Origin: Protula sp. h YS-2021
Taxonomy: Eukaryota; Annelida; Polychaeta; Sabellida; Serpulidae
NCBI GenBank assembly: GCA_949752745.1
Contig: OX457031.1
Location: 54,550,803-54,614,802 of the forward strand
Reading direction: 5' to 3'
Length of the DNA: 64,000 nt
Numbering within the stretch: position 1 is the first letter of the stretch; every line of letters begins with the position of its first letter. The notes under the pieces were generated by a model that ran no database searches, was not told the DNA's origin, and saw nothing but the letters and a program-made list of their open reading frames with translations. The position numbers and the translations under genes are program-made. This document shows positions 32,055-45,300 of this stretch, piece after piece.

Positions 32055-32425
32055 GACTGTCGCTGTCTAGACGGCAATTCTAAATAAATATTTTCGGACG
32101 TCTAGTGAACGTCGCTTTCCGGATGTTTTACAACATCGGGAGATAGACGTTGTTGCGACACCCATTAGCAACCTTTCCGTAGCGTTGATTGGACGAGAGA
32201 TAGACGTTGTTTCGACACCCATTAGCAACCTTTCCGAAGCGTTGATTGGACGAGATATAGACGTTGTTTCGACACCCATTAGCAACCTTTCCGAAGCGTT
32301 GATTGGACGAGAGATAGACGTTGTTTCGACACCCATTAGCAACCTTTTCGAAGCGTTGATTGGACGCTGGACTTCCATAAACAACCGAAACCAAACCTTG
32401 ATACAACATCGCTGTGTTTACTGGG
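32055..32425 (+). mobile_element. ACGTC-rich MITE-like element with internal minisatellite
   Basis: Ends GTGTTTACTGGGTA (32412-32425), close to the GTTTGCTGGGTA end of 24455-24944. The interior is a 57-bp array (32141-32367). Confidence 0.62.
32141..32367 (+). repeat. 57-bp minisatellite, 4 units
   Basis: Unit AGATAGACGTTGTTTCGACA, CCCATTAGCAACCTTTCCGA, AGCGTTGATTGGACGAG. Being a multiple of three, it keeps open frames on both strands that are not genes. Confidence 0.94.
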
Positions 32426-32739
32426 TAGAGTGTATTATATGGAATGTTTAATGGCATCAAAACTTTATCAATTAAGAGTTTGAAACAAGGGATCGTTTGT
32501 TGGCTTTGACACATATTTCAGACTTCGCTCACTTCAGTTCTTGTCGCCACCGTGAGCAGTGATTGGTTCGCAAAATATCACTGTACTTGCTAGGTAGCAA
32601 AATTGCTTGGTATTTCAAGCTATTTGGAAATAATAAATAATAAAACAATATATTATGAAGCGGAAGTAATCAGTCTTTGTTTTCTTCTTCTTTCTCTTTT
32701 CGCGTCGTGCAATGACTTTTATTGTCATTCAGAGTTTGT

Positions 32740-34274
32740 TAATTGTATTTTTGATATCTCTAAATGTATTCATGGTCTCAAAGAATTATTCTTGATATCA
32801 TTAAATATTTAGAGATATCAAGAATATTTATTGATATCATAAATGATTTAATGATCTCTAAAATTGATTTTTAGAGATCAAAAATTTAATTCTTGATAGC
32901 AAAAATCAAATATTTGACAGCAAAATCTCAATTTTGCAAAAAGCAAAAATATGGAATGCCATTTTCACATTTATTAGTGAATTGTTGATGTCAAGAATTA
33001 TTTTTTGATCTCAAAAAATCCGTATTTTGATGTCAAGAATTAATTTTTGTTGTCTGTAATTGTATTTTTGATATCTCTAAATGTATTCTTGATCTCAAAA
33101 ATGAATGCTTGATATCAATAAATATTTAGAGGTATCAAGAAATAATTATTGATACAAAAATGATTTAGTGATATCTAAAATTGATTTTTTGAGATCAAAA
33201 ATTCAATTGTTGACAGTAAAAAGGAAATATTTGAGATCAAAATATTAATTTTGAACTCAATAATTAATTTTCCTTTATTGATATCAAGAATTTATTTCAG
33301 ATATCATTATTTCAAAATGAAACTTTTTTAATTTGTATTTTGAAATCTGCAAATGATTTGTTGATCTCAAAAAGTTGTTTTTGATATCAAAATATTAGTC
33401 TATTTTTAATAAAAAAAAATTGAGAAGTAAACATCTGTAAATTAATAGTGACTGGTCATTGTATACAGAATCTTTCTGTAAATTTTTTACTGTACAAAGA
33501 AGCAATTCTTGAGATCAAAAAGTTTTAATCTCTAAAGTTTAATTGACAATTCGTTAAATTTTATGTGAATGTATGTCTCCCTTAAGATTTTTTGAGTTTG
33601 TAAATTTGATTTTTTATCTCAAAAATAAATTTAAGCCATCTAAAATTCAATTAATGATAGCAAAATATACATTATTGAGATCTACATTGATTTCTTGATC
33701 TCTTTAATTATATTTTGATATCAAAAATAAGCATTAAATATTAAAACGGCATTCCATACAAAAATTAATTCTTGATATTAAAATAGGGATTTTTTAGATC
33801 AAAAATTAATTCTTGGTATCAAAAAATCAATTTTTGATATCAAAAATTAATTCTTGATATCAATAATTCCCTAATAAATGTGAAAATGGCATTTCACACA
33901 CATCTGTGAATAAAATAATGACTGATCCTTGTATACAGAATCGTTCTTTTAATTTTTTACTGTACGAAAAAGAAGCAATTCTTGAGCTCAAAAATTGTGT
34001 CGCTATTATTGATATCAGATTATCAATAATTCAAGTTTTCATCTCCAAAATTTGATTGACGATTCGTTAAATTTTTTTGCAAATGTGTGTCTCGATCAAG
34101 ATTTTTTTAAGTTTGCAAAATTGATATTTTGATCTCAAAAATAAATTTTTGCCATCTGAAATTCAACTATTCATAGTAAAATATGAATTAATGAGATCTA
34201 CAATGGTTTATTGATATCTTTAATTATATTTTGATGTCAAAAATAAGCATTAAATGTAAAACGGCATTCCATAA
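32740..34274. repeat. AT-rich GATATC-motif block with internal direct and inverted repeats
   Basis: Saturated with TTGATATCAA, TTGAGATCAA and AATTCTTGATATCAAGAATT-like palindromes. Bases 33431-33760 recur at 33900-34274 (469 bases apart). 32948-33010 (GGAATGCCATTTTCACATTT...) recurs inverted at about 33820-33893. No coding capacity. It could be a satellite-like region or a foldback element. Confidence 0.85.
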
Positions 34275-35117
34275 TTTCTAACTACCAACGCTAATGTAAT
34301 GCTGAAAAAAAACTAGGCAATCTGTCAACGTTTCTGTTTTTGTTCAAACTTTTTTTCGCTCAAATTGTCATTAAAAGAACAGAGATATGTAACATTCAGT
34401 GTCATTCATTCTCACAGTGATCAATCGATTTTATCGTCGATAAAATTACATTATAATTGTTCACAGCTATTGTGGAAAGACCATATCAAAATATGTTTTT
34501 GTCTGAAACGCCCAATAACGAACCTGTGATGCCGTCTGTCCTGCAGGACTTTTGAAGCCATTGTGGCCTAATAAGAAGAATGCTTCTTTTTTATTTTATC
34601 TTTTTATTTATTTTTTTTTGTGATTTTAAAACGTACATGAACGACCTGACGATGCGGACCCGCCGCGTAAGTGCCACAATCTGTAAATATGTTCGTTTGT
34701 ACAAAAAACAAAAGAAAGAAAAGAAAACGTGTTTGTTTCTCTCCAGGACACAATATATTAACGAATACCAATCGGATTCTGTCGAAATTGCGGGATTTGC
34801 ACTGTTCGAGATAACATTGGAGTCATGCCGTAAAAAGTGTTTATTTATTTATTTATTTATTTATTTGTTTGTTTGTTTGTTTGTTTGTTTTGTAGAATTA
34901 TATTTCTCCGAGTCTCAGAACTCACACTTCTCAGAATTTATCAACTTTTCAGGATAAAGATTGGTGAACATTTGTTGTTTAAATCTTGAAGCCAAACACA
35001 AATCACATACAATCAAAAACATATCAAGCACAAGGTCGTCAGGACTGTTCCATCTATGCTATTGATTATTGGAAAAAATTGGGATAAGATTTATCAAATG
35101 TTACATTCTGTGAGTTC
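34275..35117. other. Intergenic stretch with TTTA/TTTG tract
   Basis: Simple repeat at 34840-34891. The 125-codon frame at 34580-34957 is mostly low-complexity Phe/Ile/Leu and is not supported as a gene. Confidence 0.5.
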
Positions 35118-35190
35118 ACCTTTGTGGTGCAATGGTTAAACGCTTGCTTGCTGAGCAAAGCGCCCCAGTTCGAAACCAGTCTGCCACATT
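35118..35190 (+). repeat. tRNA-like sequence, SINE head or tRNA pseudogene
   Basis: TGTGGTGCAATGGTTAAACG matches a tRNA A box region and CAGTTCGAAACC is a good B box. The sequence is about 73 bases long. The acceptor ends CACCTTTG and CTGCCAC do not pair fully and the anticodon arm is irregular, so function as a tRNA is doubtful. It is a different tRNA lineage from 23805-23905. Confidence 0.55.
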
Positions 35191-36033
35191 TTTTACGAGT
35201 CCAAAAGTTAAAATTTCACTAACCCTTTGCGCAAGGGACCTTCTTGCCCTTGAATAAGAAACCACACGACCAGGACGACGAAATTCAAAGACGCTTTTCT
35301 GATAATGATTAGGAAATCAGCGTGGATTCGTAACTGAGAAAACACGCTTAAGACAATAGGAAACTCGCCATCTGTGTTTTAAGGACTATTAAACTGTTTC
35401 CAAGCTTTACCAAGGCAAACAGACGACTCTCCAACATGCCAAGTTTGTGATTCTGCTCTAAAAAATGTGCCCTAAAAATGTCTGAAATTTACCTACCCCC
35501 CCCCCCGGAAAAATTATAAATAAATAAAAAAATCGGGAAATGGGATAATATGTTAGATATACCCCCCCTTCCCAGAAAAGTCCAGAAATACTATTAATCT
35601 GGTCATCTTATCTCAAAATGACAGCTCCGCATTCACAATCGTGATTGTGTTGAATATAAAAATTTGCAATCATTTGTCCAGAGTGTAGGCACAGACAAGA
35701 GATATGCAAAAATCATGTTACGTAAGTCGCCCCAGGGCCAGCATTCAAAGCATGATCTGCTCATACGTAAATTAAACCGAGGCAATTCATGCGTCATAAC
35801 TGAACAGCTTAGTTCATTCAACAAACGAACTATCACTGAAATAGGTGTTGAAAGTCTCGAGAGAAAGACGTGAATGACCCACAATAATAATAATAACAAT
35901 AAACAAACAAACAAAACAACGACGTTACTTTGAAAATTCTATGGCGCGTAAATAATGGACAGCAAATAGCAGGCTTTGGTTAAAAAATAACAGTAAAATG
36001 CAGGATTAACTTTTAAAGATTCCGACGTTCCAG
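35191..36033. other. Upstream flank of the METTL24-like gene
   Basis: C-runs at 35498 and 35562. Short frames on both strands (for example 35664-35873) have no motif. The promoter of the gene should lie in the last part. Confidence 0.45.
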
Positions 36034-36041
36034 TATATAAG
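36034..36041 (+). promoter_or_regulatory. Possible TATA box of the METTL24-like gene
   Basis: TATATAAG lies 124 bases upstream of the ATG at 36165, which would place a start site near 36065 and a short leader. An alternative is that a 5' non-coding exon is spliced to the pyrimidine-rich acceptor ending in AG at 36104. Sequence alone does not decide between them. Confidence 0.35.
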
Positions 36042-36164
36042 TATGATATAATTTTTTAAGAAACGCGGCAGTGGAGCAATTAATTCCTTTTCCTTTATTT
36101 GCAGATTAATTGTTTTGGAACACGACATCACCAAAGAAAGAACATTTGATATTCGAAAAATAAA

Positions 36165-36332
36165 ATGACTTTGAGGAAAATAGGCGTGGTGGGAGTCGCT
36201 TCTCTGGTGTTGGTAGTCGTCACTGTGAGGAGCATCCTGCCACGTTTTACAGAAGAAGTAAAACTAAAAACGTATGGAAGCGACTTGTTGACAGAGGGAA
36301 CCATTGTTGGAGTGAAAAGCGCCGATCAAACG
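36165..36332 (+). CDS. METTL24-like: METTL24-like exon 1 (signal anchor)
   Basis: Encodes residues 1-56: a basic start (MTLRK), a 16-residue Val/Leu-rich hydrophobic segment, then the beginning of the lumenal stem. It ends in phase 0 before the donor GTAGGA. The corresponding exon of copy A would be about 2.9 kb left of the window. This exon has no second copy in the window. Confidence 0.75.
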
Positions 36333-39300
36333 GTAGGATTTTAAAGTAAAAAAAAACACTGTTTCATAGTTTTGCTGCATTATGAATTTCCAATGTTTTT
36401 TTGTTATTTTTTTTCTCTGTAAATAAGGGAAGGATGTTTTGAATTTAATTGGCTTTTGTCCGTATTCATAAAAAAAAACAAACTTTTTTGTTGATAGAAC
36501 TTTAAGTCCAACGTTTGTCTTCGAACTTTGGCGGGGGTTCAACCTCTGAATACCTCCACCCCCGCCACCCCCCCCCCCCACCCGTATAGGCCACTGCTTC
36601 GAACAAAATGCAGTTGCAGACTGAATTGCTATGTTGTGTAAAATAAGTAAATAAATACTTATATGCATGTTTAAGACCAAATACGAATTTCAACTTGACA
36701 TGGAGGATATGTAAACAGATCATAAAAAATGCCTTTGAACTTACTATAGATATGCAGTATGTTACTTTGCCTCTTATATAGAGATACGACCAAAGCCCAA
36801 AAAACAGCAAAACAACGTCAAATCGACGTTGCGACTTTGAAACAATGTTGATCCGCTGTCAGTAATCTTTGCATTGTCTACAGTGTCACCCGCAAGCTGT
36901 TATATGTTTATATTGCAGCTGGAAAAATGAACATAAACAAAATCCACTCCAACGATTTTTGTTTTGTAGCGCTCAAAATCCTTTATAATTTTTCTTTATT
37001 TTATTTCATTTTTTATGTTGAAGCAAAATAATCCAGTTGAAGAGATAGAGCTGACACAACAGATACAACAGGGACAGCAGGCACAACAGGTACAACAGGC
37101 ACAACAGACGCAACAGGCACAACAGGTACAGAAGACAACGAGGGCAGCCCCTGACCAAAATGCTCCCACTGAAGATGTGCCTATAGGTGCCGCCAACAAA
37201 ACTAAACGCGGAAGGAGCAAGGCTGTGGCGGGGGTGTTCAATCTGGTCCGTGAAAAGAATCCTGAATTTGAAGGTCTCACGGTGACACAAGCGGAGAAGA
37301 AAGTGTTCACGTAAGTGGTGACAAACTGAACCCTGGCGGAAATAAGTGGGATAATTTCATGCTATTTTTAGATACGTTTTGGAATTACCCTGCTGTTGCC
37401 CAATGCATACAAAAGGGCCATTGGTCAGGTAGCCACCTGAGAAGTACCACCGGTCAACCTGGTCACCATTTCTGACTGGTCAATAATACTTCATGTTGAC
37501 TCAGGATAAGCCAACATCTGTTAATTATTAACCAGTAAGAAGTTGTTGACCCTCAGATCAAACTTTTCGTAACTGGTCTAAAATATCTTCCTGTTTTGAT
37601 TTGCAAATATCCATCAACATTTGCGTTCAATATTAAAAAATTATTGACTTGAGAATTGACTTATCGGTTCCCAGTGTTTACCCAAATCATGCAACAACTG
37701 CCTTTGTTATATAACTCAGGTGAATGCTGTAATCTGATTGGTCGATTAGAGAGGCTTTTGACACGGCTGTTGTTGGAAGTTACGAGTCACTAAAAAGATC
37801 GAAATTAACTAGAAAATCCTGTAAACAGTACCAAAAAAAAAGTATTATGTGTATTTTTTCGATTTAAAATAACAAATGTAAATCAAAGCATTTGGTTGAG
37901 TGCTCCGAACAGCGGTCCGCGCAGAGTGCCAATTTTGTCAAAAACTCTCCGCGCTTACCACTATGGGAGGGCAGAAGGGAGGGGTTCTTGCGGAACTGCA
38001 CTCGGCGTTTGATTAAAAAGGGGGTATTATTTCAAACATAGCACTCCACATTTAGGGGGTCATTTTAAAAAGGTCATGGACAGGCATGGTAACAAATTTG
38101 TACGTGAGTGACCCTCGGATCATTGACACGCATGGTAACAAATTTGTACGTGAGTGACCCTCGGATCATGCACACGGGTGGTAACAAATTTGTACGTGAT
38201 TGGCCCTCGGATCATGGACACGCATGGTAACAAATTTGTACGTGATTGGCCCTCGGATCATGGACACGCATGGTAACAAATTTGTACGTGAGTGACCCTC
38301 GGATCATGCACAAGGGTGGTAACAAATTTGTACATGATTGGCCCTCGGTGGGAGAGGACACTCACGTACTAACTGGTTGCCATGCGTGTCCATGACATTT
38401 GAAAAAGACCTTAAACACGGAATGCTAATTTTGAAATAATACCCCTTTTTTAAACAAACGCGGAGTACAGCTCTGAAAGAACCCCACCTCACCCCTTTTT
38501 GTGGGAAACGTGGAGTGCCAAATGGAAATTGCCCCCTTTTTAACAGAGTTGGGCCTCCTACCCCCACGGACCACATCTGGCCTCAAAATTACAACCTTTC
38601 TACGCGTTTTTTGACACAAATGGTACCAAGCGACCCCCTCCTCCCCCATCCCGGGCAGAAAATAGACATCAACACTAATAATGTGCCACGTTTTCTGATC
38701 TAATGGGCTTGCTTGATTTTGTTCTTGATATTGAAATTCTTTGGTCGAACGTGTATAGTTTGCTCGAAATAAAAGATCTTTTGTGAGAAAGTTAACAAGC
38801 ATTTCAGCTGCACACTCTGCTGAAAACAGGTGAGACCACAGAAGGGTGATTCATTACGCTGTTAGACAGCTTGCGTGGAAAGTTTACTCCCAGATTTCTG
38901 TCATTGACCATACAGAATAGACATTGGTTACGCACAACCAACTGGTTACTATGCGTTTCCATGGCTTGATTACGAAAGAACCCCTTTTGTGTGAAACACG
39001 CAGTACTGAATGAAAATTACCCCCTCCCTCTTTTTAAAAAACAAAATTCCCACTCAGCGCTAACCACGACTGGCCTCAAACTGCCCTCCCCCTCCCCTGT
39101 TTCCCTTTTATCTTGGCATGCGCGAGTTATTTTATTTTTCGCATTTTTTTCAGGCATTTGATGACGATGACTGGCCAGTGTGTGACAAAAGTGCGTTACG
39201 GCAGGGTCGGGGACGGCGGCTACACGGTCTGCATGGATGCTCCTTACGCTCCTGTCAAAAACAAGTGCCTGGTCTATTCATTCGGGTACGGACCGGGGTC

Positions 39301-42300
39301 CTCTCGCGGGGGGGGGGGGGTGGTTAGGAGGAGGACGGGGACGGCGGCTACACGGTCTGCATGGATGCTCCATATGCTCCTGTCAAGAACAAGTGCCTGG
39401 TCTATTCATTCGGGTACGGAACGGGGTTCTCTCTGGGGGAGGGGGAGGGGGGAGGAGGGGGGAGGGGGGAGGGGACGGCGGTTACACGGTCTGCATGGAT
39501 CCTCCTTATGCTCCTGTCAAAAACAAGTGCCTGGTCTATTCATTCGGGTACGGGGGGGGGTTAGGGGGGAGGTCGGGGACGGCGGCTACACGGTCTGCAT
39601 GGATCCTCCATACGCTCCTGTCAAGAACAAGTGCCTGGTCTAGTCAATCGGGTACGGAACGGGGTCCTCTCGAAGGGGGGGGGTTAGGGGGGACAACGGC
39701 TACACGGTCTGCATAGATCGTCCTAATGCTCCTGCAAAGAACACCTGCCTGGTTTAGTCATTCGGGTACAGAACGGGGTCCTCTCGTGGGGGGGGGGGGG
39801 GTTGGGGGGGAGGTCGGGGACGGCAGCTTCAGGGTCTACATGGATCCTCCTTATGCTCCTGAAACGAACAAGTGCTGGTCTATTAATTCGGGTACTTAAC
39901 GGGGTCCTCTAGGGTGGGGACTGAGGAGAGGAGCGCAACGGAAGGGGAATGGGGTATAATATAATAAGCTCAGGGGTATTTCACAAATTCGGATTCGCAG
40001 TAAAATTGCATATCATATGCACTCATTTCACTCTTCTATTTGCACATCGTTTGCATTCATTTCACTCTTCTATTTGCACATCGTTTGCATTCATTTCACT
40101 CTTCTATTTGCACATCGTTTGCACTCATTTCACTTTTCTATTTGCACTCATTTTACCCTTCTGTTCAGCGGAATCGATCGTTGTGCACGGGACCTTAAAT
40201 CCGGCATCTGTACACTTTCCATTTATGTCCCTGTCAAATGAACAAATAGAAGAGTTTTAAATACAACGCTAGAATTCTGAAATCTCCATAAAAAATATCT
40301 CCCGTTCTTGTCCCCCTTTCTACAATTGGCTACAACTTCTGCTGAGCGAAAATGTAAATTTGTCGAAATTTGTTGGTCTCGGCGACGTCTGAACCACGTT
40401 GAAAAACCACTTGAAAAACCCCGCTGCATTTACTGGGGTCTGGAGGACGAACCTGTGACGTAGCACTGACGTCACCGCTTCCAGTGGTTTTGTTTGTTTT
40501 TGTTTGTTTGTTTGTTTTGTTGTTGTTTATTTGTTTGTTTGGTTGGTTTTTGTTGTATTTTTAGATATCGTCAGTATTCAAACGTCGGGTCGATATTCTT
40601 CGAACACCAACAACAAATTTCAGTCCGGCCGACGTCGCAACGACGTCGGAGTAACGTGCGTTTCACAAACTGTGTCTGCTGGGCAGTTACCGCATGAGAT
40701 GATTCACCGCGGCTGTGAATGTACAGTTGAGATAAAACGTGTACAGATAAGATGAGATCGATGTTGGATAACGACTTTGAGATAAACACACTTACTCGTT
40801 CGATAGAGGCGAGTACTTGAACATAGATGTGTGTGTCATGCGAATAGATTTTCTATGTGCACCCGTCGTTACAACGTGTGCCGTTTTAACTAGTCTCCAG
40901 GCGTGTGACGGTGAAACCAGCCGCCCTGTCGTCAGTGACGAACAAAATCCGGCTGTGACGACCATTTTCGTTTTCAAACTGGTTGTCCGGATGACAAGCA
41001 AAAATATTTTACTCACAATTTTCAACTTATGTTTTATCCACAACAATATTCCTTTTTAAAGAACATTTTTATGGAAATCACATTTAATATGTTTTGCACA
41101 GCAAAGAGATCACATTTCTTGCAGGATTTGTTGCTCTTTTGGATAAAATCCTGTTTGCGTAAGGAAAAAATTGGCAAATTCCGAAACAGTAGACGTCACC
41201 AGAGAGAAAAAACCGATTTGCAAGTGCCATTTTTATGAGAGAGTGAAAATTTTATGAGAGGTGAAAACTTGGAGAGAAGCGAAAGAAGAGTAAAGAAGAA
41301 TGTGAGAAGAGCACCCGAAATTATGGATCAACAAAGCGTCAACGTTAGTCCCGAAATGAGTCGTTTATTTTTGGTATGAGGCACCCCTAAGGGGTCGTGC
41401 GTACGGCTTGAACTTTTTTAGGCGATCGGACAATTTTTGTATTTTGGCGGAATTTTTTTAACAAAATACCTCAAACATGTATCTTCCCCCACAGTTCTGA
41501 TCTGATATCATTTATTTTAGGCGTGAGGCATTCTCAGAGAGTCGTGAATACGGCTTGTGCTTTTTGAGTCGATCAGGGAATTTTGGGGGAATTTTTGAAG
41601 AAAAACATCCGAAATATTCTCCTGCAGCTTTTTTATCAGATGTCATTTATTTTTGGTATGAACCGTCTCTAGGGAGTCATGCATACGGCTGTGTGCTTTT
41701 TGAGTGAATTAGAAACTTCTTCAATTTTCCAACGGTTCGATTTTTCGGCTAAAACGGCACTGTTTTCTATCAAGTTAAATGAACTTGCGCTCTAGTCCGA
41801 AATAACAACCGCGCATCGACGCAAGTTATATAAACATGCGCACTTGTCCGAAATAAGAACCGCGCATCGATTCAAGTTAAATAAACAAGCGCTCTGGTTC
41901 GAAATAAGAACCGCTGATCAACTGAAGTTTAATAAACATGCGCACTGGCCCAAAATAAGCACCGCGCATTAACGCAAGTTAAATAAACATGCGGACTAAT
42001 CCGAAACAAGAATCACGCATCGACGCAAGTTAAGTAGACATGCACACTGGTCCGAAATGCGAACCAGGCATAAACGCAAGTTAAATAAACATGCGCATTG
42101 TCTGAAATAAGAACCGCGCATCGACGCAATGTACATAAACATACGCACTGGTCCGAAATGCGAACCGCTCATTAACGGAAGTTGAATAAACTTGCCCACT
42201 GGTCCGAAATGCGAACCGCGAATCGACGCTAGTTAAATAAACATGCGCACTGGCTCGAAATGCGAACCGCGCTTCGATGGCAGTTAAACAGGGAAATTCC

Positions 42301-45300
42301 CTTGCTCCTGCACACTGGAATTGGTTGTGAGTGGATGGTTGTATTTGAATGGTTGTGCGTTGATGGTTGTGCCTGGACGGTTGTGCGTGGATGGTTGTTA
42401 CTGGGCGGTTGTGTGTAGATGGTTGTGTGTGGCTGGTTGTGCGTGGATGGTTGTGTGTAGATGATTGTGTGGATGGTTGTGTGTGGACGGTTGTGCGTGG
42501 ATGGCTGTGTTGATGGTTGTGCGTGGATGGTTGTGCATGAATGGTTGTGTGTGGATGGTTGGGTGTATATGGTTGTGCGTTTATGTTTGTATGTAGATGG
42601 TTGAGTGTGGCGGAATGTGTGTAGACGGTTATGTGTGACTGGTTGTGTGTGGATGGTTGTGCGTGGATGGTTGTGCATGGATGGTTGTGTGTGGATGGTT
42701 GTACGTGGATGGTTGTGTGTGGATGGTTGTGCGTGGATGGTTGTGGGTGGATGATTGTGTGTGTATGGTTGTGTGTAGATGGTTGTGTATGAATGGTTGA
42801 GCGGTGATGGCTGTGGGTGGATGGTTGTGTGCGGATGGTTGTGCGTGAATGGCTGTGGGTAGATGGTTGTGCGTGGATCGTTGTGTGTGGATGGTTGTGC
42901 GTTGATGGCTGTGGGTGGATGGTTGTTCTTGGATGGTTGTGTGTGGATGGTTGTGCGGTGATTTCTGTGGTTGGATGGTTGCACGTGGATGGTTTTGTGT
43001 AGATGGTTGTGCGTTGATGACTGTGCGTTGATGGCTGTGGGTGGATGGTTGTTTGTGGATGGTTGTGTGTGGATGGTTGTGCGTTGATGGCTGTGGGTGG
43101 ATGGTTGTGTGTGGATAGCTGTGTGTGGATAGCCGTGGGCGGATGGTTGTGCGTTGGTGGTTGTATGTGGTTGGTTGTGTGTGTATGGTTGTGCGTTGAT
43201 GGCTGTGGGTGGATGATAATGCGTGGATGGTTCTGTGTGGATAGTTGATTATATTTTGGCAACATTGGGAGGTCATCAACTACACTACTTTTAGCTTCAC
43301 ATTCTGATATTATGGCTTGCGGATAATTTTAAATGTCGCAGTAAATCATTGTGATGAGGATGAGGAGCTTTAATTTTTGCCCTAGCGGCACCTGGAAACA
43401 GTCACTTGACGGTCTTTTTTTTCAAACGTTCTTCATAAGAAGAAATCTACCATATTGCCGTGTAGTCTTCTGATGTAAACCATGCTGTAACAGCCTCAAG
43501 GAAATTAACGCACCATACTTATATCTATCTTAATTTTCAGAATTAGAAATGAATGGAGTTTTGATGACGCTGTTGCCTCGAGGCTGGGGTGCGAAGTGCA
43601 TTCTTTTGACCCAAGGTAATTTCTATAAGCAGACAGTGGCATATAAGGCGAATAAGGTAAATAATGAGAACCAGGTTTTGACTGTCAAAACCTGTGTTCG
43701 AATTATTTACCGTTTTTCAATCATTAGTAGGGAACTTTCTCCAAGCAAGAAGTGGTTAGTCAAAACCTCCCTTTGTTAACGTGCGAAACTGTGGACAAAT
43801 GCTAATTCAATTAATAAGTGTGAAATACATCAAAAGCTGCTTTCACGTTATAAAAAGTTGGCGTAGAATCAATTTCATCGACTTTTCTAACAGGCGGCCA
43901 AACGGCTAACAACAAAATGGATAATACATAAGATATTGAAAATGGTGCTGATTTTGTCAGTTTTTTATGGCGACTTAACACAGGTTCTAAATAAAAGTGA
44001 TAGTGCTGATTCCACGGACATTTTTATATCACAAATCGAAACAAATCAAGAAAATGTAAATTGTGACGATTCAATGGACAAAATTCTGTCACAAATCGAT
44101 ACCGATGGGACTAATGATAAACCCGAGAGTGACCGCTCTCTTGACCTGATCGACACAAATATATTTGAAAACGACACGGAAAATGAGTATCCATAGTTTG
44201 AAGACAAAAGTGACTGTGAGGAAAGTACAAGATTTCATTTCGTGTCGGAGGAAGAGGCATGTGTAAATAAAAATAAAAATCAAACGGTTTTCTTTTTTAC
44301 AGCCTCGATTTCAAACAGGTTTTGACTTAGAAATCAAAACCTGTTACAACAATAGAAAGTGACCTACTTATGATTGAATAACCTGTGTTATACCGTGTCC
44401 TCCCGTGCCCTACCGTGTCATACCGTGTCACATCCCCGACATGATCATTAGTGGTTTTCAAAATGCCACTCGTTGGATATCTTTTCGTATCTTTTCATTC
44501 TACCACGTTTTGTGTATGGGTGTGTGCGTGGGTGTATGTGTGTGTGGGTGTGTGAGTGTGTGGATGCATCCTAGCTAACACAATTTCCTGCCAAAATACA
44601 TCCGGCTGTACGCGCGAAGGTTCTTTTTTTCAGCATGACGCAGAATGACCACATGCACTCCGCCGGGGTACGCTTCCACAAACTTGGCATCTGGGGCTCT
44701 GATGTCGTCAACAGTGAAGGCTGGAATCTGATGTCCTTAGGAACAATTATAAAATTCCTCGGCCATGAACATGTAAGATTCTTGTCATATTCTGCTGTGA
44801 GGTTTATCAGGAAAATTCATTTTGCAACAAGTTGTGGCAATCTTGGTCATGAGGTCAGGGGACAGGATAATTGTTGACTGCCTGTGAGAGACAGAATCAC
44901 GTGACTCTCAGTGACAGACAGAAGCACGTGACTACCAGTGACAGACAGAAGCACGTGGCTGCCAGTGACAGACAGAAGCACGTGACTGTCAGTGACAGAC
45001 AGAAGCACGTGACTGTCGATGACAGACAGAAACACGTGACTGCCAGTGACAGACACAATCACGTGACTCTCAGTGACAAACAGACGCACGTGACTGCCAG
45101 TGACAGACAGAAACACGTGACTGCCAGTGACAGACACAATCACGTGACTGCCAGCGATAAAAGAAGCACGTGACTGTCGATGACAGACAGACGCACGTGA
45201 CTGCCAGTGACAGACAGAAACACGTGACTGCCAGTGACAGACAGAATCACGTGACTACCAGTGACAGACAGAAGCACGTGACTGCCAGTGATAAAAGAAG

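Noticed and set aside
32067..32514. 128- and 105-codon minus-strand frames
   Set aside because: 57-bp minisatellite inside a MITE-like element.
37006..37310. Cys- or Leu-rich minus-strand frames of about 100 codons
   Set aside because: Antisense of the repetitive Gln codons of exon 2.
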